Part shown: positions 34,114 to 46,100 of the stretch, one piece after another
How the letters are laid out: every line of letters starts with the position of its first letter
Position numbering within the stretch: the first letter of the stretch is position 1
From: Acanthochlamys bracteata
Taxonomy: Eukaryota > Streptophyta > Magnoliopsida > Pandanales > Velloziaceae
NCBI GenBank assembly: GCA_019914995.1
Contig: CM034137.1
Span: 558,001-622,000, forward strand
Reading direction: 5' to 3'
Length of the DNA: 64,000 nucleotides
Notes under the pieces: generated by a model
Database searches by the model: none
Told to the model about the DNA's origin: nothing
What the model saw: only the letters and a program-made list of their open reading frames with translations
Program-made: the position numbers and the translations under genes

Positions 34114-34365
34114 GGGGATATTTGAGATTGTTTAAAAGTACAGCTTTTGAAAAAAGGAACTCTTTGTTGGTGGGTTTTTTGAAAAACAAATTTGCCATTT
34201 TTTTGGATTAAAAAAATTATATATAATAATTTTGTGACGTAGAATTCACCCATGCCTTTCAAATTTTTTTTTTAAATTCTAAAGTACTGTAAAAAATTTT
34301 AGCTTGAAATTTTTTTTTTCAGAAAAGATGGAGTAAGTTGCTATAAGCAAACCCCAAACATCCCC
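34114..34365. mobile_element. MITE with TTA target duplication
   Basis: 252 bp. Ends GGGGATATTTG and, in reverse complement, GGGGATGTTTG. Flanked by TTA on both sides (34111-34113 and 34366-34368), the classic 3-bp duplication of Tourist/PIF-Harbinger elements. The interior is AT-rich and non-coding. Confidence 0.7.
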
Positions 34366-36524
34366 TTAGTCTGCATCAGATTGGATTTCCCAGTTGGTGT
34401 GCGGACACAGCTGCGACGGTTCTTTTTCTTCCCTTTCCATGGAACCCCAAGAATTTTATCTGTTCAGATTCTTCAAATTCTAAGAGTTATTCTGATTTGT
34501 GGAAAGAGATTTTACATTCAGCTCCCTCTAAACTTTGCTTAAATTGTTCAAATATTTGTGTTTGGAACAAAATAGTGAAAGTATCAAGGGTAGATTAAAA
34601 TTTGGCTTGTGCAGGGAGATAAAAGGTAGATTCAGTAGAGAGAGTGAGAGAGGGGGAAGGACAGTTTTCGTGAGGACGAATCTTCTCAAAAGGAGAAAAG
34701 GGAAACGTTGGAGGCTTGTACCTGAAGCTGCACTCTGGAAAGCGATCAACCCCTCATCATGGCACAAGGGAATCGGCTCAAACTCAACTCTCCCCTTACT
34801 ATGAAGCGCCTTATAGGAAACAGCTCAAGAATTTCCTGAAGAAGATATACATTCAAAGTTTATGTTAGTCAAGTACCAGTATTGTCAAGGGGAGGCATAA
34901 CGTTTCTATAAATTTCTGAGGTCTGGTTCGGTTAGAAATAGTTGTTTTACTTACTCAGCACAACATAAAACTGCTAATGTTTTGGGATTCATCTTGGAGA
35001 ATCTTAAGGAACTGCAAGTGTTTTAGTTTTACATCACAGTTCAAAATGTTTTCCTGTTAAATAAGCAGGTAATGAATCTGTTTGAGAATTACCTGAGAGT
35101 CGTAGAGATAGTTAACTTTATTCATTTTGAGTCTTACTCTTGGGTCACTCCAAAAATTGGTCTTTCCATGAAAAGTTTTGAGGGAAACTAACTGATATTC
35201 TATTTTGCATTCTGAAAACGGTTTCCCCATGAATCCAGAAGAACCCTAGTTTGAAGATGAGCTAGAGGAATCTACTTACCTTCCTGGCCACTTCCTCTAA
35301 AAAAGCTAGTAATTGTAGTAGCAGCAAGGGAGATTCCGTTCCATCCTGTTTCACTCTTTATTATTATCTTTGCAGGGTTCTAAAGAAAACCCACCATTAA
35401 GATTAAATATTCCTTGCTTAGGGAGCCCATAAATTTCTTTAGCCTCTCATTAGATATTCCTGTCTGTCTATCTTATCTCTAGAGGTTGTATCTGTATGTG
35501 TGTGTGAAGTGTTCTTCCATAGAACCACCAGTAACCTTTTGAAAAACTGGGAAAAGCTTTCTCTTTTCTTTTCTTTCTGAATGAATGAATTGGAGTCTGT
35601 GAAAGAATCCCTGCAAAACTCTCTTGAAATATTTGCCAGAATATGCTTTTATCACAGATCATGCAAGAATCACAGTCCCTAATTAAAATAATAAACGAAC
35701 AACTGTCGGCGTCTTTGATTCTTACTACAAATTTCTAGAAATTTGCATTTTCTCACATTCCTTTTGTAAGTTGATTCAAAATATTAGATGCCGTATACCA
35801 AAAAATTGGTATATAGTTTACAAGTCTGGAAGATCCCAGAAGAATGTTCCACATTGTTCATTATTCAAATGTAAAGATTTTACCATATAGCTGGTTTATC
35901 TGTATTTGAAGCTACACTTGTAGAAATCTGCAAATTCCTTATATATACTGTGACCCAAATAATTTCAAAATAATATTAAATAGGGTTATGTTGTGACCAA
36001 AGTGTTTACAAGGAAAGAGAAAACCAGGCATAAAAGAGCACAGCAAAAAGAAAATGGTTGAGGAGCTTTTTCTTATTAGTGATTTTGATCTCAGTACGAG
36101 AAAAGGGTTTTGTTTACAAGGTAGCCAAAAACCAAAATTCTAATGTGCATTTTGGAAGCCTTAATCACATGAATTCCTGTAGCAAAATCTTGATTCCCTT
36201 CTCTGTGTTCTGTAATAATAAGCTTTTATATGCGAAGTTACCATGCACTATTATACTCTTTGCTTCCTTTGCTTTTATCTCTTTCTGCTTTTCCTTTTCT
36301 CCTCAAATCCCACTTTATTCTCCCCAAACTCACCATAAAAAGACGGTGATCCTGCTCTTGATCCACTCCATGCATATTTCTTCGCATACTCTTCTCTTTT
36401 TCATGTGATCAAATCTCCGCTTTCAAGTTTCAAGATCAACAAATAAACCTATATTAATTCTGTACTAGTAATATATATTGTAGTTGAACTAGCTTTTGGT
36501 AAATAAATTAGGTAGGTACTTTTC

Positions 36525-38251
36525 ATGGGTTCTCCACAGGCAGCTGAACTGAGTCTTGATTATAAGCCCAGTGTGTATGCCATGAATACTTCGAAGATTG
36601 CAGTTGGTTTAATTGATAAACAACAACCTGACCAGCAACAACAGAATACTCAAAAGCTGCAAGAGTTTCTTTCTCGACTTGAAGAAGAAAGGCTCAAGAT
36701 CGAAGCGTTCAAGCGAGAACTCCCCCTCTGCCTGCAACTTCTCAATAACGGTATCATTTTCCTTCTCTCTTTTTAATTTTATGTGATCGCATACGTGCAC
36801 GTATATGTTTTTTCTTTCCTGTTAAGTACTTGTTTGTCATTTGAGAAAAAAAAATGCATGTTAACCTAGTATAGGATACTGCAGCAATGGAGATTTACAA
36901 GCAACAGCTGGAAACGTATCAAATGAGCCAAGCTGGCGGCGGCAGCAGTCGGCCAGTGCTTGAAGAATTCATTCCTCTCAAGAACACCAACGATGACAGC
37001 TCATCGTCGGAGAAGGCAAGTTGGATGGTTTCTGCCCAGCTATGGAACCCGGCCCCTGATGAAGCAAAACAGCAAGCTGCACCAGCCTTAAATGAGTCCG
37101 ATGGAATGTTTGATGCTGTGAGTCCTAAGCTTGCCTTGGACACGAAACAGAGAAACGGTGGAGCATTCTTACCCTTCTCCAAGGAAAAGAAATGCGGTGC
37201 ACGAGTGCTTCCGGAGCTGGCACTCGCTTCTTCAGATCAAACGGAGGGAGAAGGAAAGATTACAGTAGAACTGGAGACTGCTGCAGTGAAGAGAGAGAAC
37301 TGTGTAAAGAGTACTATTGGCATTACAGAGCAAGGAAAGCCAGCTGCAGATGGTCAGACGGGAGCAACACAAGCCACACAAGCACACCGCAAGGCTAGGC
37401 GGTGCTGGTCTCCTGACTTGCACCGGCGCTTTGTCAATGCCCTACAGATTCTTGGTGGATCTCAAGGTAATAATAGACTTCTCATAATATCCCGCCTTCC
37501 TTTGTAGCACTATTGAGGTTTATATAGTGAAATTTTAATCATCAAGGTTCTGATTGTTCTACTACTCGTTGTTGTGTATATCTATATATGAACAGTTGCC
37601 ACACCAAAGCAAATTAGGGAGCTGATGAAGGTTGATGGCCTAACTAATGATGAAGTCAAAAGCCATTTACAGGTATCAACTCCTTGAAATCATACAAGAA
37701 CTTGCAAAAATGTTGAACAATTAATGTTTTGTGTTTACTTTAACAAACATGTTGATGGGTTTTCTCTGTTGTTTGTTGAACAGAAATACAGACTGCATAC
37801 AAGGAGACCTATGCAACCTCCGCAACCATCGACAGCTGCAGCTCCCCAGCTGGTGGTGCTTGGCGGCATATGGGTGCCACCGGAATACGCCACTACAGCA
37901 GCTGCAGCCGCTCCTGCACTATACAGCCACCACCCACCTCCGACACACTACTGTGCCGCAGTGCCTCCGCCGCCACCGACTGTGCCTCAGGAATACTACC
38001 GAGCTCAACCACCACATCAAGCTCTCCATTCTCCTGCTGCAGCTTCAGCAGCCGCAGCGCAGTTCAAAACCTGCGTCGGTTCACCAGAGTCTGACATCAG
38101 AAGCGGCACTGGAGATCAGCCAGAGAGTACTGATGATCATGACGATGACGGTGAAGAAGATAAAGAAGAGGAAAAGCAGACTGAGAAGAATGCTCTACCA
38201 GTTACGAAACCGGATTCGGCAACCGCCGGTGGAGTTGCACTCAAGTTTTAA
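36525..38251 (+). CDS. HHO: HHO/NIGT1-type GARP (G2-like) transcription factor
   Basis: Four exons: 36525-36750, 36885-37466, 37596-37672, 37784-38251; 450 aa. An N-terminal hydrophobic/globular domain of the HHO family is present ([20 protein letters not shown], then LCLQLLNN and [13 protein letters not shown]). [11 protein letters not shown] follows, then the GARP/Myb-like DNA-binding domain split over exons 2-4 ([55 protein letters not shown]). The C-terminal part is Pro/Ala-rich with an acidic run ([16 protein letters not shown]). An ELSL motif near the start could be a weak EAR repression motif. HHO/NIGT1 proteins are nuclear repressors of nitrate- and phosphate-response genes; some members (HHO5) act in floral development. 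The N-terminal wording is closer to HHO5/HHO6 than to HRS1, from memory. Confidence 0.9.
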
Positions 38252-41084
38252 CTATCAGATAGATTCCAAAAATGAAGAAGATTTTAACCATGTAGTCTAT
38301 TTTTGGGTAGAGTTTTTTTTTTCCTTCTAGGGTTCTTGTCAAGAATTAAAGAATCAGGAACGTATGAGGAGAAATGGAAACGATCGGTGTTAATAATAAG
38401 TTTGTCGTGTTGCATTTGCACGAAAGTCTAACCTATCTCTTTTCCTTCTATTTTGTTCTTTATTATCTGTTTGTGAAAGAAGCAAATTTGGAGTTATCCA
38501 TGGTTTCATGTATTGATGTGGTTTCCTTTTTTTTTTTTTGATAGTGATGACAACAAGAATTATTTAAAATTTTCTTAAAGTAGTATAAAAGAAAAGGGAA
38601 TAATTATAGAGTAGTGGGATTCTTTGTGTTGGAATCTTAAACTTTGGATTCTTTTTGAAGTAAAGATGCATGAAGAAGAAGATAGTATTAGATTCTTTGC
38701 TGCGCTTCTCATTCACACTTCATTCGTAGTTAATTAATTAGCCTTTTTTGCTATGAATGGAGATTATTATTGAATTTGTCAATTTCATATTATGATAAAA
38801 TTCACAAAAATATGAAATATAGTTTTTTTTTCTAACTATATAATTAATTATAAATAATAATATTTTTATTTATTTTTGCATGTCAAATTATAAATATATC
38901 TTTTAGGTCTCTAATTAAGATTAGGTCCAGATGAATAGTGTATAAAATTTGATAGGTTTTGAAAGACGAAATAATTTGGTAAAATTAGAACTAAATTAGT
39001 AGCATAAAATTTGTGATGGTGTTTAAATATAAAATAGACTAGTTAATTTAGATACAGACTAATATTTTATTAATCAAATAAATTTTTTTGGTGGGCTTAA
39101 TATCTCACGTTTTTAAATAATTTTATTGATTAGGTTCCGAAATAGATATGTATTTATAAATAGAGAGTGGTCAATTTAATTTAATAAATTATTAACACAA
39201 AAAAGTGGGAACAAAAAAAGTATGTTACACAACCTGCCATAAGCGTAAGATTCAAGTTAGCGTAAAGTCCAAGCCCAGCCCAAAGGATACAACTAGCGTT
39301 GCACGTGAAATTTAGCCTAGCCCAAACGGCCCAATCAAAGGAGTAGTTGTTTCCATAACCATACGAGAGAAATTCGAGCACTTCACCGGCGAAGTCTTCC
39401 ACTACTGTTCTTCTCCGACGAAGTCTCTCCTTCTAGGATTTTCTTACTTATAGTTGCTTCAACCAAATTCGATCAAAGCTTGATTTTCATCATCGATCCG
39501 AAGGTTAGAGAAAAATGTGCTTGTTCTAACTCTTTCTCGATTGAACATGTTTTCCGATGATCTCCTCGTTACTTTCGTCTTCTGCTGTTGAATTGGGGAT
39601 AAAAATTTAGATCTGGTACTAGGAAGTAAGTTTAATTTTCTACATTTTGTTTTTTTCTTTTGTTATTTGGAGAAATATGAGAACCTGTTTGTAGACAGAA
39701 AGAGAGATTGTCGATTGGGTATCCACATTTGCTTTAGACTCTTTAGAAGCTTAATCTAGTTAATGAAACGTCTCTTGGTAGTCACGGAAGATTTGGTTTT
39801 GCTTTGCTAATGGTCAATTATGAAGTTTAAGTAAATTTTCTGGGTTCGTTGATGAATTGAATTGTTCGATTGAACTTCTGCTGTAGTGATTTGAAGTTTT
39901 TTATGCTACTGGTTGAATGGAACAGTGCTTGTTTGATTGCTCCAAGCCTTCTCTCTGAAGCAACTGATCTATACAAATGTGAACTTTTGAAGTACTTCTA
40001 TTTCATTAGATTCGTGGCTATAGATGATAAAGGAAATTAATAGTGAATTTTGCTGTGGTAATTAATTTTGCTTCTCTTTGAAGCAACTGATCTATATGAA
40101 TGTGGAGTTTTGAAGTACTATTTCAGTAGATTCATGGCTATAGGTGAACAGTGAAATTAATAGTGAACTTTGTTATGGTAATTTAGTTCAACATCATTGT
40201 GATAGTGATATGTGATGGACATTAAATCAGTGAGCAAATTGTTCTCTGATGGTGCCCTATTGGTAGTCTCTCGTGGGCATAAGATAATTCATTTAGTGTT
40301 TTGAGTTCCCCTTGCAAGCTGTGTATGAATGGGTGTTAGAGGTTTTTGTTTTCGAAGCATCCATAGTATGAGTTAGTAGCTTGTTTAAACTCTTCAAGTT
40401 TAGTTATAAATAGATTTTGTCCTTTTCTGTAGAAATGATTAGTATGATTGTTTATTTTTGGATATTTAACAGATCCAGAAACCTCAGGGACTGTGAGGAG
40501 AATGTTAATGACTTATACCTAATGATGACCATCTTCACATACAATATGGGGTGATGAGTTGCGGAAGATTGCAATATTCTACAGACAACAGTTCGATCAC
40601 GGTTAGTGAATCTTGTAAGTGCCTTTGTAATTGCTATGTATAAGTTCTCATGCTGGTATGACATAGAAATGTTCTCATATTCATCTAGGATCTTATCGTG
40701 TCTGTAGTTTTGTATCACATCTAAATTTCTTAAATGCAATTTTTTTATGGCCTTTTTGCTATCCATCAAAGTTATTTCTTAAAGACACAATCATATGTTT
40801 GTGATTAAAATACTTCGTAAGTGTTCTTGAAACAAGCGTTTCGATGAGCATATTCTTAAAACATTGTAAGTGTTCTTGTTGGTCCCATCGTGAATCTTTC
40901 TGCACCTACCTTCATTCCACCTTCCGAAATGAGTTATTGAGCATAATTTTTTTGTTTGTCTGTTGAGGTCTTTGACTATCAGGTCCTCCTTCTCTTGTTT
41001 ATCTTTTTAACAGTGTGGGCTGTGACTTTCTAGTGGGTGCTGAACAGAAAGCAGTGAACCAGAGCTGACCAGCAGTGTTAGAAG
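38252..41084. other. Intergenic region and probable spliced 5' leader of the RABA5a-like gene
   Basis: The 3' flank of HHO is AT-rich to about 39180. From 39400 a CT-rich leader-like stretch is followed by a possible donor near 39503 (gaaggttagag), so the GTPase may have a long 5'UTR intron reaching to about 41013 or 41030. No coding exon seen. A tandem duplication lies at 39948-40186. Confidence 0.45.
39948..40186. repeat. Two-copy tandem repeat of about 120 bp
   Basis: Unit 1 (39948-40066) and unit 2 (40071-40186) both run from ttctctNtgaagcaactgat through ttttgaagtact, attcNtggctatag and gaaattaatagtgaa to atggtaatt-like ends. By eye they are about 85 percent identical. They lie in the presumed 5'UTR intron of the RABA5a-like gene. 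Confidence 0.75.
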
Positions 41085-41987
41085 ATGGATTCTTTTGGTG
41101 AAGAAGAGCACAGCCAGGATTATCTGTTCAAAATTGTTCTCGTTGGGGATTCTGCTGTTGGAAAGTCAAACTTGCTTGCAAGGTTTGCTAGGAATGAGTT
41201 TTTCCCAAATTCCAAGTCCACCATAGGAGTTGAATTCCAGACACAGAAGATGCACATTGATGGAAAGGAAATTAAAGCTCAGATATGGGATACAGCAGGT
41301 CAGGAGCGTTTCAGAGCTGTGACATCTGCATACTACCGTGGAGCTGTTGGAGCTCTCGTGGTGTACGACATTAGCAGGCGTCAGACTTTTGATAGCATTG
41401 GCCGTTGGCTCAATGAATTGCATAGTGAGTATGAAGTATTTAAAAGCTTTTTAGTTCTTGAAAATCCTTTTACCATTCGGCAGGTGCTTGACATCTGCAT
41501 ACTAACCGATCTTTCTTCTCTAACCTTGTGGATTCAGTTGACAATTTGCATGAAATAGCACGCTATGTTGTATACTAGGAGGATAATGAATATGCTAACC
41601 TCCAGCAGTTACAACACACAATCTTGCTAATGTTATCTTCATTTTCCCCTGTTGATAACAGCACATTCTGACATGAATGTCGTAACGATTCTGGTTGGCA
41701 ATAAAAGGGATCTCAAAGATGCAAGAGAAGTTAGCACAGAGGAAGGAAAGACTCTTGCTGAGACTCAGGGTCTCTTCTTTATGGAAACCTCTGCATTGGA
41801 CTCTTCTAATGTTTCAGCTGCATTTGAGACTGTTGTCAAGGAGATCTACGAGATTTTGAGGAGAAAAGTGTCCATATCTCAAGAACACAAAAAATACGAG
41901 ACAGCTTCATTGGGAAACAGGAAGACGGTTGTGTTACAAGACTCGAATGATGAAGATGGTTCAAAAAGATACTGCTGTTCTAGTTAA
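41085..41987 (+). CDS. RABA5A: RABA5a-like small GTPase
   Basis: Two exons, 41085-41424 and 41662-41987; 221 aa. P-loop GDSAVGKS at residues 21-28, switch [10 protein letters not shown], switch [25 protein letters not shown] and TSAL guanine-base motifs, and a C-terminal CCSS that would be geranylgeranylated. Phrases [20 protein letters not shown] and [20 protein letters not shown] match Arabidopsis RABA5a as I remember it, better than RABA5c (ARA4). RABA (Rab11-like) GTPases act at the trans-Golgi network and early endosome in secretion and wall deposition. All catalytic residues, including the switch II Gln, are present. Confidence 0.92.
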
Positions 41988-43180
41988 TGCCAATGTCTAC
42001 CAACTGTTCAGGTCTTATACTCTTCTTTCACAGAAATATTTTGTTTCCCACGACTTCGGTGTAAAGTGTATGTTTTTCAAAATTATTTTACCGTTGGGTG
42101 ATTAACCAGAGTTTATCTGGCAAATGTGATGCTATTTTGCAAGGTTTAAAACGACAGTTTCTATCAGAAAAAAACACTGCATACTTTTTTCCAGTGCATA
42201 CATCCACTGCATTTTGTATTCTTTTGTAAGCTGTATACTTGTAGTTTCTTGTTTTCTGTTGCTAAAAAAAACTTGCTGATTAATTCAAATACCCGACTTG
42301 TAATAAGCTGAACTGATTTCTTCTGTGATCCTTCGAGAAAGTTAAGAATCTCTGTTGCTGTTCGTTTTCTTCCTTCCTTAAATGGTTCACCCTTGCGACG
42401 GAAAACTTCAGTTTAGAAAGGGTTGACTGGTAGCTACCTGAGACAGAATTGGAGCTCTCGGTTTGAACGGTTCTAGCTTTCCAAGAAACATGTTAGATGG
42501 TACTGAAAAAGGCTGGACTTCTAGAAGCATGACTGTTTTCGCGTTTTCAAAATATAACTTTTTAATTTTTTTAAATAAGTTTTTATAAAATTGATTTAAA
42601 AAATTTTAAAACATAAAAAAATATATTATTTATTTTATTTTAAATATTCTTTTTTAAATCACTACCAGACGCCGCCATCTGATTTGGAATTGGTTCTTTT
42701 AGAAACGTGCCTAACATGATTATTGGTTTTCTAGAAGTCAATGTTTAATATAGCATCTCGTTTTTTTCAAAAAAATTTATTAACTGACTTCACTATCACG
42801 TTCTTGTTGCTTTAAAATTTTCCTGGAATCTCAAGCACGTGGAAAACATGATTTCTGTATTTTGGTTTCTTTAGTTAATTAGTTGTAAAAGTTTGTCTCC
42901 TTTAAAAAAAGGAAAAAAAAAAAACTCTTGCTGTTGCTTGAAAAGAAATAAATTTGAATAAAATGTCACGGACTGCATAGAAGATTCCTGGCATGGACCA
43001 AGAGAAGAGGTTCATTGCATCACTCCTCGCGTACGCTTTCATTCATAATTTGCTATTTAATTGCAAACCTTGGCCGTGAACAACACTGGCCAGCTGTTAC
43101 TTTGTTTTCTTCGGTTCTTTCTTTGGCAAGTTTGAATCCCGGACGAGTTTGGAATCAGAAGAAGTTGGAGAGAGTTTGTA
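41988..43180. other. Intergenic region
   Basis: 3'UTR of the GTPase to about 42300. A short decayed AT-rich block lies at about 42535-42672. The rest is promoter of the ABCG gene. No further gene seen. Confidence 0.45.
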
Positions 43181-46100
43181 ATGGAGACGGGTAATGCTTA
43201 TAGAATAGGGAGTCTTCGGATCGACAGTTCGACGATTTGGAGAAGAGGGGATGAGATTTTCTCGAGATCGTCGAGGGACGAAGACGATGAGGAAGCACTG
43301 AAATGGGCTGCTCTTGAGAAGTTGCCAACCTATGATCGAGTAAGGAAAGGTTTGCTGGCTATTGGTGATGGAGGGCACAAGGAAGTTGATGTACAGAACC
43401 TTGGACTTCAAGAACGAAAGAACTTGCTGGATAGGCTTGTTTCTGATGATGACAACGAGAAGTTCTTGCTCAAACTAAGAGATAGAATCGAGCGGTAAGC
43501 AAGTTTTCTTTAACTCACACAGAAACAATTTTTAGCTTGTGATAGAAGATAATAGATGTGCTCTTATAGATCTGTAGATTTTTCAGAAAACAACAAAGTT
43601 TAACCTTTGTTGTTTGTAGGCCTAGCAGGTTGATAATAAAATGCTTCACCCGGTTACTTCTCTTTTTGCTTGCAGGGTTGGAATCGACCTTCCAACGATT
43701 GAAGTACGATACGAACACCTAAACGTTGGAGCAGGGGTGGTCGTTGGCAACAGAGGATTGCCTACATTTATTAATTCCTCTTTAAATTCCTTGGAGGTAT
43801 TTTTTGTGTTTAATGATTACATAATCTGGGATATGATCAAATAGTTCATGCTGAATTTCACTTATTGATTGCTTGAATAGGCTTTTGGAAATGCCCTCCA
43901 CATCGTGCCAAATCGGAGGAAACCGTATATAGTCCTTCATGATGTTAGTGGAATCATTAAACCATGCAGGTGAGATATAAGTTAGTCATACATGTTCAAA
44001 TTGTGGATTTTTTTTTAAATTGGGGCTAATAGTTGCTGTTGAAGTCGAAAGCAAAGTTCTATATGGAAGTTTCTGATTTGATTTTCTTAAACATACAGGA
44101 TGACATTGCTGTTAGGTCCTCCTGGCTCTGGCAAGACCACCTTCTTATTGGCTTTGGCTGGAAAGTTAGGGTCTGATCTGAAGGTCAATATTAGCTGCCT
44201 TACTATCGTTAGCTTCTCTCTTCTGATAACTTTCTTTTCTCCTTGCATCTGCATTCTTGATAGGGACATTGTCAAGAGTTTTAACTTCCAGTGTAATGAT
44301 AATAGTGCTCTAATAAGGGGTTCCTTCTTGTGAAACAGGCTTCTGGAAGTGTAACTTACAATGGTCATCGACTGGATGAGTTTGAGCCCCATAGAACAGC
44401 GGCCTACATAAGTCAACATGACCTTCACATACCAGAGATGACAGTGCGTGAAACTCTTGAGTTCTCTGCGAGATGCCAAGGAGTAGGAACTCGCCATGGT
44501 CAGTTACTCATTCAGCCAAATCATGATCTGAATAGGACCTGAAATGATAATATTATACCTGTACTCACGTACCGGAACTTTCACTTTATACACAGACATG
44601 CTACTTGAGTTATCAAGAAGGGAAAAGGCAGCAAATATCAAGCCAGACCCAGACATTGATGTCTTCATGAAGGTAACTGAGAGCAACATACAATTAAAGC
44701 ATGACAATTTGAAATTTCAAATTGTTGTACTTCCATCTTCAAAAAAAAAAAAAATGCTCTAGTTCCAGATATCTTGCACATAACATTTCATACGCAATTT
44801 CACATAAAAAAAGAGAGTTAGTGATAATGGTACTTCTATGTACCTACAGGCAGCTGCAATGGGAGGTCAGGAAACCACTTTGGTGACGGATTATATATTA
44901 AAGGTGTGTACTGCCTGCATTCTGAAAATCGTGCCCCTTTTTGCTCCTAAACCTTTTGCATCCAATGTTCATGTTCCTGTTATTGATTTTAACCCTACTT
45001 AATAGATTTTGGGATTGGACATATGTGCTGATACTGTGGTTGGTGATGAAATGCTGAGAGGTATATCTGGAGGACAAAGAAAGCGTGTCACAACAGGTAC
45101 ATTTTGAGGAACCTGTCTGTATCTGCTTGTCCTCTCATTCTAAATAAGCAACTATTAGCTATTACTGATGCTGGCCTTCTGCTCTTTGATCATATAGGTG
45201 AGATGATTGTTGGCCCAGCAAGAGCATTGTTCATGGATGAGATATCTACCGGTTTGGACAGCTCCACTACGTTTCAAATAGTGAACTCCCTTAGACAATC
45301 CATCCACATTCTTGGAGGAACAGCAGTGATTTCCCTACTCCAGCCCGCACCAGAGACATATGAGTTATTTGATGACATAATTCTTCTGTCTGATGGCTAT
45401 GTTGTTTATCAAGGTCCACGTGAAAATGTGCTTGAGTTTTTTGAGTCAATGGGCTTCAAATGTCCAGAGAGAAAAGGTGCAGCAGACTTCCTGCAAGAAG
45501 TAAGCCAGCACTGACAAAGACTGAAAATCTTCTTGTACATATATGACACCATGGGAAAATCCCGTGATGAATTTCCATCTTCTTTCCATATAGGTTACAT
45601 CGAGGAAGGACCAACGACAGTACTGGATGAGGCATGATCAGCCATACAGATATGTGCCTGTCAAGGAGTTTGCAGAGGCATTTCTGTCATTCCATGTGGG
45701 ACAGAGAGTATCCAACGAACTTGCCTCCCCATTTGACAAGAGCAAGAGCCACCCTGCTGCACTGACTACTTCGAAGTATGGTGTCAGCAGGAAAGAGTTG
45801 CTCAAAGCCTGCACTGAAAGGGAATTACTGCTAATGAAGCGCAACAATTTTGTTTATGCATTCAGAGCATTCCAGGTAAGATACCTCTTGCATTATTAAT
45901 CAAGTTGAGTAAGCGTAAAATTTCTTCCTATACTCAATTTCGTGGTTGTATAACAGCTTATGGTGATGGCGTTTATCACGATGACCCTTTTCCTTCGAAC
46001 TAAAATGCATCATGATAGCGTGACTGACGGAGGAATTTACATGGGGGCTCTTTTCTTTTCAATTATGATGCTCATGTTCAATGGGATGGCAGAGCTTAGC

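Larger units (their letters stand above)
32341..36524. other. Intergenic region with an unassigned coding-like patch and one MITE
   Basis: Apart from the patch at 33355-33600 and the MITE at 34114-34365, I see no gene. On the + strand 33180-33265 reads YESISFVTTMLLIPEGALKK ALRDESKN, which looks coding but has no clear exon frame around it. The last kilobase (35800-36524) is the probable promoter and leader of the HHO gene, with a CT-rich segment near 36250-36410. Confidence 0.4.

Noticed and set aside
34528-34804. Overlapping frames on both strands at 34.5-34.8 kb
   Set aside because: Ser/Leu- or Arg-rich complementary frames with no splice structure or family; judged chance.
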